DNA from: an uncultured Verrucomicrobia subdivision 3 bacterium
Lineage (GTDB): Bacteria > Verrucomicrobiota > Verrucomicrobiae > Limisphaerales > UBA11358
Direction: 5' to 3'
Length of the DNA stretch: 64,000 nucleotides
NCBI GenBank assembly: GCA_903921455.1
Contig: CAIXPZ010000206.1
Location: 31,225 to 95,224 of the forward strand
Under the pieces are notes generated by a model. That model was not told the origin of the DNA. It made no database searches and saw nothing but the letters and a program-made list of their open reading frames with translations. Positions within the stretch are counted from its first letter, which is position 1; each line of letters begins with the position of its first letter. Positions 19,422-27,020 of the stretch are shown here, one piece after another. The position numbers and the translations under genes are program-made.

Positions 19422-20342
19422 CTATTTCAGTCGGGTGGCGTGTTCCTGCAGCCAGATGACATCGGGATTGTTGGGCGAAGCAAATTGGTCGGGAATCTCG
19501 CCGTTGCTCATCAGCGGCGGCATGGTGCGGTCATCGCGCCACCGTTTGATTTCAGCATGGCCATCCACAAAGGAAAAGCCGCCGGCGCGATGATGGTAGC
19601 TGCCGGGCAGATCGTAGAAGCCATCCTTTTCGGGATTGTCTGCCCAGCCGCGCATGTCGGTGGCGAAGTTGCCCCAGTCAATGCTGTCTTCCCGCATGTC
19701 CAGAAGCAGAAAAGTTCCGGTTGGGCCGGGGCTGATGAAGTCGCCGGTTTTCAGGAACACGCGCCACGGGTTGCCGCCCCGCGTTCCGGGCGGATAAGGG
19801 TAGGGGTTGACCCAGCCCGCGCCACCGGACAAGCCGCCGTCGTAGCCCACATATCCGCCGATCCAAAAATTCATGGCCATGCTGCGCACCCGGGATTTTT
19901 GCTCGCCGTTGACGGTGACGAACGAATAGTCCGCCGGGCATTTCCAGATGGCGGCGCTCTTGCCGCAATAATTCCAAAGCGGACTCTTGGCGATGTCCTG
20001 GTTCACATCCCAATTCGAGGGATTGTTCGGATTGAAATCCATCTGGCCTCCCACCCAGGCATGCTTGCTTTCCTCATCCAAGGCGGCCGGTCCATACGGC
20101 CAATGGCTGGCATAGGGAAAAAAATCATTGTTGTCATCCACATACATTTTCACGGCGATGGCCAGTTGCCGGTGGTTATTCATGCATTGGATGGCGTAGG
20201 CCTTGAGTTTGGCCTTGCTCAAGGCGGGCAGCAGCAGCGCCGCCAGAATGCCGATGATGGCAATCACGACGAGCAACTCAACCAACGTGAAGCCGCCGGT
20301 GAATAACCGGCGGCGACTCTGGTTGACGGGTGGCTGGCGCAT
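19422..20342 (-). CDS. Prepilin-like secreted protein (second of a pair)
   Basis: 306 residues from ATG 20342; a TTG at 20354 is possible. The signal [22 protein letters not shown] is nearly identical to that of the downstream gene, with G^F cleavage. Conserved features: [19 protein letters not shown], a Cys in IWKCPADYS, and [19 protein letters not shown] near the end. The two genes are 132 bp apart on the same strand and look like diverged duplicates. No pilus assembly gene is nearby. Confidence 0.88.
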   Translation of the reverse strand: MRQPPVNQSRRRLFTGGFTLVELLVVIAIIGILAALLLPALSKAKLKAYAIQCMNNHRQLAIAVKMYVDDNNDFFPYASHWPYGPAALDEESKHAWVGGQMDFNPNNPSNWDVNQDIAKSPLWNYCGKSAAIWKCPADYSFVTVNGEQKSRVRSMAMNFWIGGYVGYDGGLSGGAGWVNPYPYPPGTRGGNPWRVFLKTGDFISPGPTGTFLLLDMREDSIDWGNFATDMRGWADNPEKDGFYDLPGSYHHRAGGFSFVDGHAEIKRWRDDRTMPPLMSNGEIPDQFASPNNPDVIWLQEHATRLK

Positions 20343-20391
20343 GGGTGACTTCAAGAGAAATTAGGCCGAATCACCGTACACGCAACCGAAA

Positions 20392-21414
20392 TTAATACGT
20401 CAGCAGTTCAAACTCCCGCAACCCCTTCTCGGTCAATTGCCACCGGCTGCCATGCTGCACGACCAACTTGCGGCAGGGATGCGCGTGGTATTCCGTCTCG
20501 TTCACCGAGAGCAACTGCACTTTTGCCACTCCCTTGATTTCCGACGCGGCGCGCGGCATCAGCGCGAAGGCCACCCCGTTATAGTTCATCGCGATTTCGT
20601 AGCCGGCGATGCCTTCCTTGTCCGCCCTGGGGTTTTTCAGGACGAGCGGCGCGTAGCGTCTGAGATAGGAGAAATTCGTAGCCCGCACCAGCACGCGGCA
20701 GAGTTCCGTCTGGCTGCGGAGAAAGGTCAGCAGGCTGAATTTTTTCACCGGATTATGTTCGCCGAGCAGCACGTCGCGCGGATCAATACCGTCGAGGTTC
20801 TGGCCGTTCCAGAGACCGTGGTCGTTGCGTTCGCCGGGCAGGTTTTTTCTGAACCACGCGGAGAAATTGTCGTTCACCAGCAGGTTCAATTCAAAGTGCA
20901 GGTGTGCGCGTTCTTTGCCGATGCGTTCGGCGGTGTTGGAGGTGCGGCCCATCGTGGCGATCAGTTCGCCGGCCTTGACCGTTTTGCCCGCCGCGACCCC
21001 GGCCGCGATCTCGCTCAAGTGCGCATAGACCGAGTAAATCTCAAGGCCTTCGACGAGGTGGCGGATGACAATATATTTGCCGTAGTTGGAAAGCCCGCCT
21101 TTCGGGTTCACATACATCACGGTGCCGTCCGCCGTCGCGAGAATGGGGTCGGTCGGCTCACCGTGGCGGTCGGTGTGCTGGTGGAGAATGTCCAGGCCCT
21201 CGTGCATCTGCCAGCCGTCGGTGCGCACGCAGCCGAAACTGCCAGTGGTCCACGAACGGTCAGGCGAGGTGGGAGCGAAGAATTTCAATTCCTGGCCCAC
21301 GTCAAAAAGCGTGTGGTTGGCCGTCGGAAATTGAAACGGGGATTGGGCCGGGGAATTGAAGCCGCTGAAAATGATTCCGGCCAGCGCCAGCCGACGAACA
21401 CCGGGGAACTTCAT
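20392..21414 (-). CDS. M23-family metallopeptidase (LytM-type), exported
   Basis: 340 residues. Signal peptide MKFPGVRRLALAGIIFSGFNSPAQ, then an M23 domain with HEGLDIL (first zinc His and Asp), NYGKYIVIRH, and the second motif AHLHFELN (HxH). A C-terminal region of about 110 residues is of unknown fold. M23 enzymes cut peptide crosslinks of peptidoglycan, or are inactive regulators; here the zinc ligands are kept. The start codon overlaps the stop of the upstream lipoprotein gene in an ATGA, so the two are coupled. Confidence 0.9.
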   Translation of the reverse strand: MKFPGVRRLALAGIIFSGFNSPAQSPFQFPTANHTLFDVGQELKFFAPTSPDRSWTTGSFGCVRTDGWQMHEGLDILHQHTDRHGEPTDPILATADGTVMYVNPKGGLSNYGKYIVIRHLVEGLEIYSVYAHLSEIAAGVAAGKTVKAGELIATMGRTSNTAERIGKERAHLHFELNLLVNDNFSAWFRKNLPGERNDHGLWNGQNLDGIDPRDVLLGEHNPVKKFSLLTFLRSQTELCRVLVRATNFSYLRRYAPLVLKNPRADKEGIAGYEIAMNYNGVAFALMPRAASEIKGVAKVQLLSVNETEYHAHPCRKLVVQHGSRWQLTEKGLREFELLTY

Positions 21415-21947
21415 TTCATTTTCCCCTTGGCGATTTTCTTGGCCATGTTGTTCAGGCCGACGACGAGTTGCTTGGCTTCCTCATGCGAGGCATCGGGGGT
21501 GAACGACAATTCCCCGTTCGCGATGCGATGGGTGATGATGGGCGCGGCCAGCCAGCGGCTGTCCACGGTCTTGTCGCTCCATTGGCCGAAGATGACAAAA
21601 TGTTTGCCGAGGTAGGCCGAAGTATATTGCTCCAGCGTGTAAGTTCCCATCTGGTCAAACTTGAGCAGCACCGCGTAGCCGACGGGGGTGTCCAGCAGGG
21701 TCGCGCTGACGATGCTGGCCTCGGTCAAGACGGGTTCGGTATTGATCGTCACCAGCACCGGATTCGAGCGGATGACGGACACCGTTTCACCGGAGCCCAT
21801 CAACTGTGCGCGGTTTTCCACATGAACGCGCAGCGAGGAAAGATGCTTCTCGGCCTTGCTTTTATCCGTCTGGCAGCCCGTGGCCGCCGTCAGGCCGATG
21901 GCAAGGAGTAGCAAATAAAGGTTGAAACCGCGCGCGTAAAAATTCAT
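21411..21947 (-). CDS. Lipoprotein with a SecD P1-head-like domain
   Basis: 178 residues from ATG 21947. The signal ends in the lipobox TAATGC (LTAATGC). The mature part (about 70-175) looks like the periplasmic head subdomain of SecD: AVLLKFDQMGTYTLEQYT, LGKHFVIFGQW, WLAAPIITHRIANGEL and EEAKQLVVGLNN match the order AxLxLxF..L..T..N.GK..AI..D...SAP.I...I..G...I..F..EEA..LA. It lacks any SecD membrane part. It is coupled to the M23 peptidase. The head-domain match is by eye. Confidence 0.7.
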   Translation of the reverse strand: MNFYARGFNLYLLLLAIGLTAATGCQTDKSKAEKHLSSLRVHVENRAQLMGSGETVSVIRSNPVLVTINTEPVLTEASIVSATLLDTPVGYAVLLKFDQMGTYTLEQYTSAYLGKHFVIFGQWSDKTVDSRWLAAPIITHRIANGELSFTPDASHEEAKQLVVGLNNMAKKIAKGKMK

Positions 21948-21992
21948 AGTGACTAACACAAAATCGCAACCAGCGAACAAAGTAAAGACGAT

Positions 21993-22100
21993 ATGGGACA
22001 ACAATACAACAAAACCGAACATAAAAAACGCCGCAAGGCCTACATCAAACGCAAGAAGGCCACCATCAAGGCCAAAGTCGCCGCCAAAAAGAAAGGCTGA
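21993..22100 (+). CDS. 35-residue highly basic protein
   Basis: ATG 21993 to TGA 22098-22100. About half of the residues are Lys or Arg, with the core KKRRKAYIKRKKATIKAKV. It starts 45 bp from the divergent lipoprotein gene and is followed 20 bp later by a perfect terminator (22121-22144), which strongly supports it as a real transcription unit. The composition suggests RNA or ribosome binding (inference). I recall similar tiny basic proteins in other Verrucomicrobiota but cannot verify this here. Confidence 0.75.
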   Translation: MGQQYNKTEHKKRRKAYIKRKKATIKAKVAAKKKG

Positions 22101-22117
22101 TCCGGCGCGCTAATTCT

Positions 22118-22468
22118 TCAAGGCCGTCTTCGGACGGCCTTTTTCTTTTGCATCGCCGCGACGGCAATGGCGCGACGTGCCCAGGCGACCAGTTCGGGCG
22201 CTTGCTCCAGAATTTCCGGGGGCACTTCGTGGTAGCTCATCGTCAGCACTTTACCTCGCGATTCGTAAGTGAACGGCCCCATGCCGCGTGCGGTAAAATC
22301 TAGCCGGGTTGCGGCGTCCGTTTTAAAAAACAACCGACCCTCGTCGAGAATCGCGAAGAAATGCTCGTCCTGATACAGCCCGTGCGCGCCGAATATCGCC
22401 CGCGCCCGCGCCTCCGGCAGTGCGCCCAACTGATCAAGCACAAATTCTTTGAAGGAGTCGTCCGCCAC
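22118..22468 (-). CDS. TfoX N-terminal domain protein
   Basis: 116 residues. The TfoX_N fold is visible: LDQLGAL, ARAIFGAHGLYQDEHFFAILDEGRLFFKTD, then MGPFTYESRGKVLTMSYHEVPPEIL. TfoX/Sxy proteins control competence in gamma-proteobacteria; stand-alone TfoX_N proteins elsewhere have unknown roles. Its last codons (KAVRRRP) are encoded by the terminator hairpin of the opposite gene. It is 6 bp downstream of the phosphatase gene, same strand. Confidence 0.88.
   Translation of the reverse strand: MADDSFKEFVLDQLGALPEARARAIFGAHGLYQDEHFFAILDEGRLFFKTDAATRLDFTARGMGPFTYESRGKVLTMSYHEVPPEILEQAPELVAWARRAIAVAAMQKKKAVRRRP
22121..22144 (+). terminator. Intrinsic terminator for the 35-residue protein gene, overlapping tfoX-like 3' end
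   Basis: Perfect 8-bp stem AGGCCGTC (22121-22128) and GACGGCCT (22133-22140) closed by a TTCG tetraloop, followed by TTTT on the plus strand. It lies inside the last codons of the minus-strand TfoX-like gene. Confidence 0.95.
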
Positions 22469-22474
22469 GGTTGA

Positions 22475-23431
22475 TCAGAGGGTTTGGCGCGGCACGGTGG
22501 CCGTGTAGAGAAGTTTGCCCTGGTCATCGATCATCCGCACGTCCAGTTGTTCCGCTGACAATGCCGCTGCGATGAAGCCGGAGCAGCTGCCTTTGGCAAA
22601 TTTCGTATGCGGATTGTTCCCGGTCTTGCGGGGCTTGGAGCCCGCCCCGGAACAGAAAAGATTCACCTTGCCCGCCAGCAGATGTTGAAGGTCATGGTCG
22701 TGGCCGTTGACGTAGGCCTGCACTTGATGTTTTTCCAGCAACGGCAGGATGTGCTTGACGACATAAGGGGTGTCGCCATGTTCGCCGCCGGAATAGACCG
22801 GATGATGGGCGATGACGATTTTCCAGGGCGCGGTGGACGCCGCCAGCGCGGCTTCAAACCACGCGAGCTGCTTGGAATTATCCTGTGAATGCAAGTGGAG
22901 CAGGGGGATCGCCTGGTCATCGCCAGACTTCATCGGCGTGGTGTCGAGAAAGAAGAATTCCACCAAGCTGCCGCCGTCAATCTTCTCGGTGCGGGAAAAG
23001 TAGCGCGCCGGCATGTTCCAGCGCGGGCTGGTTTTGCTGTATTCGATTTGCGCGTCGCAGTTGCCATGATAATCATGATTGCCCAGCACGACGTGCCACG
23101 GCACTTGGAGCGCTGGCGCGGTATAAACGTTTTCAAACGAATTCTGCCACTGCGGGTCGCTCACGGATTTGACGCCGTTCTCATAGAAGTTGTCGCCCAC
23201 GGAAATGACAAACTTCGCCTGCATGGCCTGAGCGGCGATACCCATTTGCTCGGCAATGTCGCGCTGGTCTTTTTCGCCGTTCCGGCCCCAATCACCGAGT
23301 ATGAGGAAGTTCAGTCCACCGCGTTCGGCCTCGGCGGCGAAGAGTCGGCGCGGGAGCATCGAGCCAAGAGCGGTCGCCTGTGCGGTGGCCACGAACAGCG
23401 TGCGGACAAATTGCCGGCGGGTCTGTTTCAT
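22475..23431 (-). CDS. Tat-exported metallophosphoesterase, purple acid phosphatase (TRAP) type
   Basis: 318 residues. Twin-arginine signal MKQTRRQFVRTLFVATA. All five metal-binding blocks are visible: LGDWGRNG, VGDNFYENG, LGNHDYHGN, VIAHHPVYSGGEHG and NGHDHDLQH, the set and spacing seen in tartrate-resistant acid phosphatases with a dinuclear metal centre. It probably hydrolyses phosphate esters in the periplasm. The Tyr in GNHDYHG is the position expected for the purple-acid-phosphatase iron ligand. Confidence 0.92.
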   Translation of the reverse strand: MKQTRRQFVRTLFVATAQATALGSMLPRRLFAAEAERGGLNFLILGDWGRNGEKDQRDIAEQMGIAAQAMQAKFVISVGDNFYENGVKSVSDPQWQNSFENVYTAPALQVPWHVVLGNHDYHGNCDAQIEYSKTSPRWNMPARYFSRTEKIDGGSLVEFFFLDTTPMKSGDDQAIPLLHLHSQDNSKQLAWFEAALAASTAPWKIVIAHHPVYSGGEHGDTPYVVKHILPLLEKHQVQAYVNGHDHDLQHLLAGKVNLFCSGAGSKPRKTGNNPHTKFAKGSCSGFIAAALSAEQLDVRMIDDQGKLLYTATVPRQTL

Positions 23432-23553
23432 AGTGCGAAGTAAACTATATCCTCGGATAGCTGCGTAAAATAAAAATCGTATGGCTTGATGTCGGCGATG
23501 GTCGCCGCCCTTTCCTCTTGAATTTGGCGGGCAAGCTGTTTAAGTGGCAACGC

Positions 23554-23781
23554 ATGACTAAAGCCGAAATTGCCGCCAGCTTGAGAATCGAAGTCGGGGA
23601 ACTCGAAGCCACCATCAAAAAACTTCAGGCCCGCTGCGAACGGTTGAAGACATTTGTGTTGAATCTGGAGGCGGAGATTGCGGGGCCTGCCGCTGCCATG
23701 CCGTCCGTTGTGCCGGACAGTAAGTTCCGCAAGGTTCTGGATCAGGTTTTCGGCGAAAAACCTAAACGCCCGAAGCGTTAA
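23554..23781 (+). CDS. Small coiled-coil protein of unknown function
   Basis: 75 residues from ATG 23554; a TTG at 23518 would add 12 residues. The middle (GELEATIKKLQARCERLKTFVLNLEAEI) is a heptad-patterned helix, and the C-terminus is basic (GEKPKRPKR). No family recognised. It is transcribed away from the phosphatase gene and overlaps the SGNH gene by 4 bp at the stop codons (TTAA). The start is uncertain. Confidence 0.6.
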   Translation: MTKAEIAASLRIEVGELEATIKKLQARCERLKTFVLNLEAEIAGPAAAMPSVVPDSKFRKVLDQVFGEKPKRPKR

Positions 23782-24521
23782 ATCAACGGGTCAATCGGGC
23801 GTCGGCTGGCTTCCGCGCTTTGATCCTGTAGAATGTGGGTGAGGGAGTGTGACAGACACTCGCCGACCACGGCTTGACCTTCCAAGGAAAGATGGGTGCC
23901 ATCGCACAACAACATTCGGTGGCGGGGATGCCGGTTTAATACGGAATAGACATCCACGAAGCGGGCCCTGGGCACGTCGAGCGTAATTCTTTGCAGCCGG
24001 GGCACGCAGTCGCGGGCGATCCGGTCGGAATAATGATCCCCAAAAACGAACGGAGACAAAACCACGGGCACGGCGTCGTGATCGGCCACGGATCGTATGA
24101 TGTGGTCCATGGTCTGGAGATAAAGCTCCGGCGTAGTCACCGATGTCCCTTTCAGAAATTCATTCAAGGTTCCGCGCAGATGCCATTGGATCCGGTCGCT
24201 CAGATTTGCAATTCGTGATTTGACCTGGCGATGCACCGAAGCGCCATTGGAGCGGTGGTTCGGGTGCCGCAGGGGCACGATTAGATCCGACGCTCCGAAT
24301 TGGAGCACGACGATGTCTGGCTGGCTGGCCAGGCATTTGGTCGGTAGATGCTTGATGACGCGCGTGACGGGGAATCCGCCGAGTGTAAAAATGGATGTGA
24401 TGACGTTATCTTTGGTTTTTGCCCGTAGCTGCTCAACTGCCAGATGAAAACAGGAATGGTCGTAGCCATGGGGAAAGCCGCCAATCATGCAGGCGCCAAA
24501 GGCTTGGATTTTGTGGTCCAT
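23778..24521 (-). CDS. SGNH/GDSL-type hydrolase, with Cys in the nucleophile position
   Basis: 247 residues from ATG 24521. Block I reads AFGACMIGG (Cys11 where GDS hydrolases have Ser), block III is VVLQFGASDL, in place of GxND, and block V is LLCDGTHLS with the catalytic Asp-x-x-His pair. No signal peptide. The fold is the SGNH hydrolase fold (esterase, lipase or acetylesterase), often linked to exopolysaccharide modification. Whether the Cys form is active is unknown. Confidence 0.75.
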   Translation of the reverse strand: MDHKIQAFGACMIGGFPHGYDHSCFHLAVEQLRAKTKDNVITSIFTLGGFPVTRVIKHLPTKCLASQPDIVVLQFGASDLIVPLRHPNHRSNGASVHRQVKSRIANLSDRIQWHLRGTLNEFLKGTSVTTPELYLQTMDHIIRSVADHDAVPVVLSPFVFGDHYSDRIARDCVPRLQRITLDVPRARFVDVYSVLNRHPRHRMLLCDGTHLSLEGQAVVGECLSHSLTHILQDQSAEASRRPIDPLI

Positions 24522-24859
24522 TAAAAATGGGTAAAGACGCTTTTGCTGCGTTTCTTCTAAAAGAGAGTAGGTTGCCGATTCCGTGGTTACAAGAAATCCT
24601 GATAGGTTGGTTTAGTTGCCAGTCGCCGGCATTCAAAACTCTTGAATGACCCTGCGGAACTTTCGCCTGACATGGCGCCGGCTAACGGATTTTTCTCCGG
24701 TTCAGCCGTGAAAAAAACTTTTATCCTAGTCGCAACTGGGTCATAGTGTTGTGACACGTTTATGAGTCTCTGGTTTGCGCGCCGAACGGATCCGGACTAC
24801 GGTCTTTCTGTGATAATCGGTGGCACACCAGTATTAATCAGGAAAGTCGCAGGTGATTT
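24522..24859. other. Intergenic region before the desaturase gene
   Basis: 338 bp between divergent genes. No open frame is convincing. It is AT-richer near 24710-24770. A TGTGATAAT extended -10 candidate sits at 24809-24817, without a good -35, and AGGTGA (24851-24856) lies 3 bp before the start codon. It probably holds the promoters for both genes. Confidence 0.4.
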
Positions 24860-25897
24860 ATGAAAAGTGATTCGAACGCAACCGCTGCCAAACCCCCGCC
24901 GCCGGTCGAGGTGTGGAAGGAAATCGTGGCGAAATACCAGAAGCCCTCCACCTGGCGGGCCTTGTGGCAGGTGGTTAACACCGTCGTGCCGTTTGGCGCC
25001 CTTTGGTATCTGATGTATCTCTGTCTCCCGGTTTCCTGGTGGCTCGTCGTGCCGCTGGCGATCCTGGCCGGCGGACTCCTCGTGCGTGTCTTCATCATTT
25101 TTCATGATTGCGGCCATGGTTCATTCTTCAAATCCAGCACGGCCAACGATGCCGTGGGCTTGCTGACCGGTATATTGACCTTTACCCCGTATTATCATTG
25201 GCGCTGGGAACATTCCATCCACCACAGCAGTGCGGGCGATCTGGACCGGCGCGGTGTCGGCGATGTGTGGACCATGACGGTGCAGGAATATCTGGAAGCG
25301 TCGCGCTGGAAAAAATTTTCCTACCGGCTCGCGCGCAACCCCTTTGTCCTCTTTGTCATCGCGCCGCTGTTCCTGTTCGTGGTTCTGCAGCGGTTCCCGT
25401 CACTCAAGGCCAGCGCGCGGGAACGGCATTCCGTCTATGCCATGAACGCCGCCATCCTGGCCATGGCCGTCGCCATGGTTTCCATTTTTGGCCTCAAGGC
25501 GTATCTCATCATCCAGTTGACCATCCTGATGGTCGCCGGCGGCGCGGGCGTGTGGATGTTTTACGTCCAGCACCAATTCGAGGATGTTTACTGGGAGCGC
25601 GGCGAGAACTGGGACTACACGGCCGCTGCGTTGCAGGGGAGTTCTTTCTACAAGCTCCCGCGCGTCCTGCAATGGTTCACCGGGAACATCGGCTTTCATC
25701 ATATTCACCATTTAAGCCCGCGCATCCCCAATTACAATCTGGAGAAATGCCATCAGGCCGATCCTCTGTTTCAACAGGTGAAGCCCATCACGTTTTTCTC
25801 CAGCTTGAAATCCTTCACCTACCGCCTCTGGGATGAGAAGAGCCGGAAACTCGTCGGCTACGGCCATTTCAAACAGATGCGGAAGCAGGCAAAATAA
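24860..25897 (+). CDS. Membrane fatty acid desaturase (delta-12/omega-6 type)
   Basis: 345 residues. Three histidine boxes: HDCGHGSFF (H-x3-H), HSIHHSSAGDLD (HxxHH) and HHIHHLSPRIPNY (HxxHH). Hydrophobic blocks before and between them fit a four-helix membrane di-iron desaturase. The family oxidises acyl chains to introduce double bonds using O2 and a ferredoxin or cytochrome b5-like donor; no such partner is adjacent. DesA-like sequences match best, but the regiospecificity cannot be read from the sequence. Confidence 0.92.
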   Translation: MKSDSNATAAKPPPPVEVWKEIVAKYQKPSTWRALWQVVNTVVPFGALWYLMYLCLPVSWWLVVPLAILAGGLLVRVFIIFHDCGHGSFFKSSTANDAVGLLTGILTFTPYYHWRWEHSIHHSSAGDLDRRGVGDVWTMTVQEYLEASRWKKFSYRLARNPFVLFVIAPLFLFVVLQRFPSLKASARERHSVYAMNAAILAMAVAMVSIFGLKAYLIIQLTILMVAGGAGVWMFYVQHQFEDVYWERGENWDYTAAALQGSSFYKLPRVLQWFTGNIGFHHIHHLSPRIPNYNLEKCHQADPLFQQVKPITFFSSLKSFTYRLWDEKSRKLVGYGHFKQMRKQAK

Positions 25898-25962
25898 GTT
25901 GGCGTTCCCGAACGTGGGAATAATTTTGTCGTATTCGGCGGCCCTTTGCGCAGAATCAGGCC

Positions 25963-26973
25963 ATGAAAAACACCCTGATCGTGATTCTGTTGGTGAGCGC
26001 CCTTGCGCTGGGCATTTTAAGTTGGCATCAGAAACAGCAGTCCGATCAGGTGCAAGCCCAGCTGGTCCAAGTCCAGAAGCAACTGACCGCAGCGCAAAGC
26101 CAATTGGCGGAAAAATCCGGCGCGGATGAAAAGGCGGCGCTGGCGGAAAAGAAGTCCAAGATTTTACAGGACGTCCTGACCGACACTTCCAAGTTCGCCG
26201 CCGAGAAATCCCAGCAAGCCCAGCAATTGCAGCAATCGCTCGCGGCCGCCAAGACCAACGATGCGAGCCCGTTTGCCGGCATGTTCAAGGACCCGGCGAT
26301 GAAGGAGATGATCAAGAACCAGCAGAAGGCGGTTCTGGGACCGATGATCGCCAAGCAATACGCCGCGCTATTCCAGCAGCTCGGTCTGACGCCGGAGCAG
26401 ACCACATCGCTGAAGGATTTGCTTCAACAAAAAATGCTCGCCGGCACCGAGGCGGGCATGTCCATGCTCGACGGCAGTCTCGACGCCACCAAGCGCGCCG
26501 AACTGGCGAAGCAGATGAAGAGCCAGACGGAAGAATACGACGCGCAGATCAAGCAATTTCTCGGCGAGGATAATTACCAGACGTTCCAGTCCTACGAGAA
26601 AACCATGCCGGATCGCATGGTCGTCAGCCAGTTTGGCGACCAGCTGGCCGGCGGCCCGACGGCGTTGAGCGCAGACCAGCAACAGCAGTTGATCCAGGCG
26701 ATGAGCGAGGAGCGGAGCGGTTTCAAGTGGACGACGGATTTCAATAATCAAAATCCGGCGAACGGCGATTTCACCGCTCTGTTCACGGAAGACAAGATGA
26801 ACCAGTTTACCCAGGAAAAGGCGAAACTCGACGAGCTGACGCTCACCCGCGCCCGGTCCATCCTGACGCCGGATCAGGTCACGGTGTTTCAAGAATTTCA
26901 AGCCTCCCAGCGTCAAATGCAGATCGCCGGCATGAAGATGGCCGCCAAAATGTTTGCGCCCAAGAGTCCGTGA
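25963..26973 (+). CDS. Membrane-anchored coiled-coil protein with LTxxQ-like motifs
   Basis: 336 residues with an N-terminal anchor (MKNTLIVILLVSALALGIL), then a Gln-rich coiled coil (about 25-105) and a helical domain. LTPEQTTSLKDLL, LSADQQQQLIQAM and LTPDQVTVFQEFQ resemble the LTxxQ motif of periplasmic Spy/CpxP proteins, which suggests a periplasmic helical stress or chaperone-like protein (inference). It is the second gene after the desaturase, 65 bp away. Confidence 0.72.
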   Translation: MKNTLIVILLVSALALGILSWHQKQQSDQVQAQLVQVQKQLTAAQSQLAEKSGADEKAALAEKKSKILQDVLTDTSKFAAEKSQQAQQLQQSLAAAKTNDASPFAGMFKDPAMKEMIKNQQKAVLGPMIAKQYAALFQQLGLTPEQTTSLKDLLQQKMLAGTEAGMSMLDGSLDATKRAELAKQMKSQTEEYDAQIKQFLGEDNYQTFQSYEKTMPDRMVVSQFGDQLAGGPTALSADQQQQLIQAMSEERSGFKWTTDFNNQNPANGDFTALFTEDKMNQFTQEKAKLDELTLTRARSILTPDQVTVFQEFQASQRQMQIAGMKMAAKMFAPKSP

Positions 26974-27020
26974 ACGCACCGGGCGCGTTTTGCCGGCGCG
27001 CCGCCAAGGTCGGTAAAATA

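Noticed and set aside
25905..25920. TTCCC/GGGAA inverted repeat between the desaturase and the LTxxQ gene
   Set aside because: The 5-bp stem is too weak for a terminator and no regulator is evident, so it is left out of the features.
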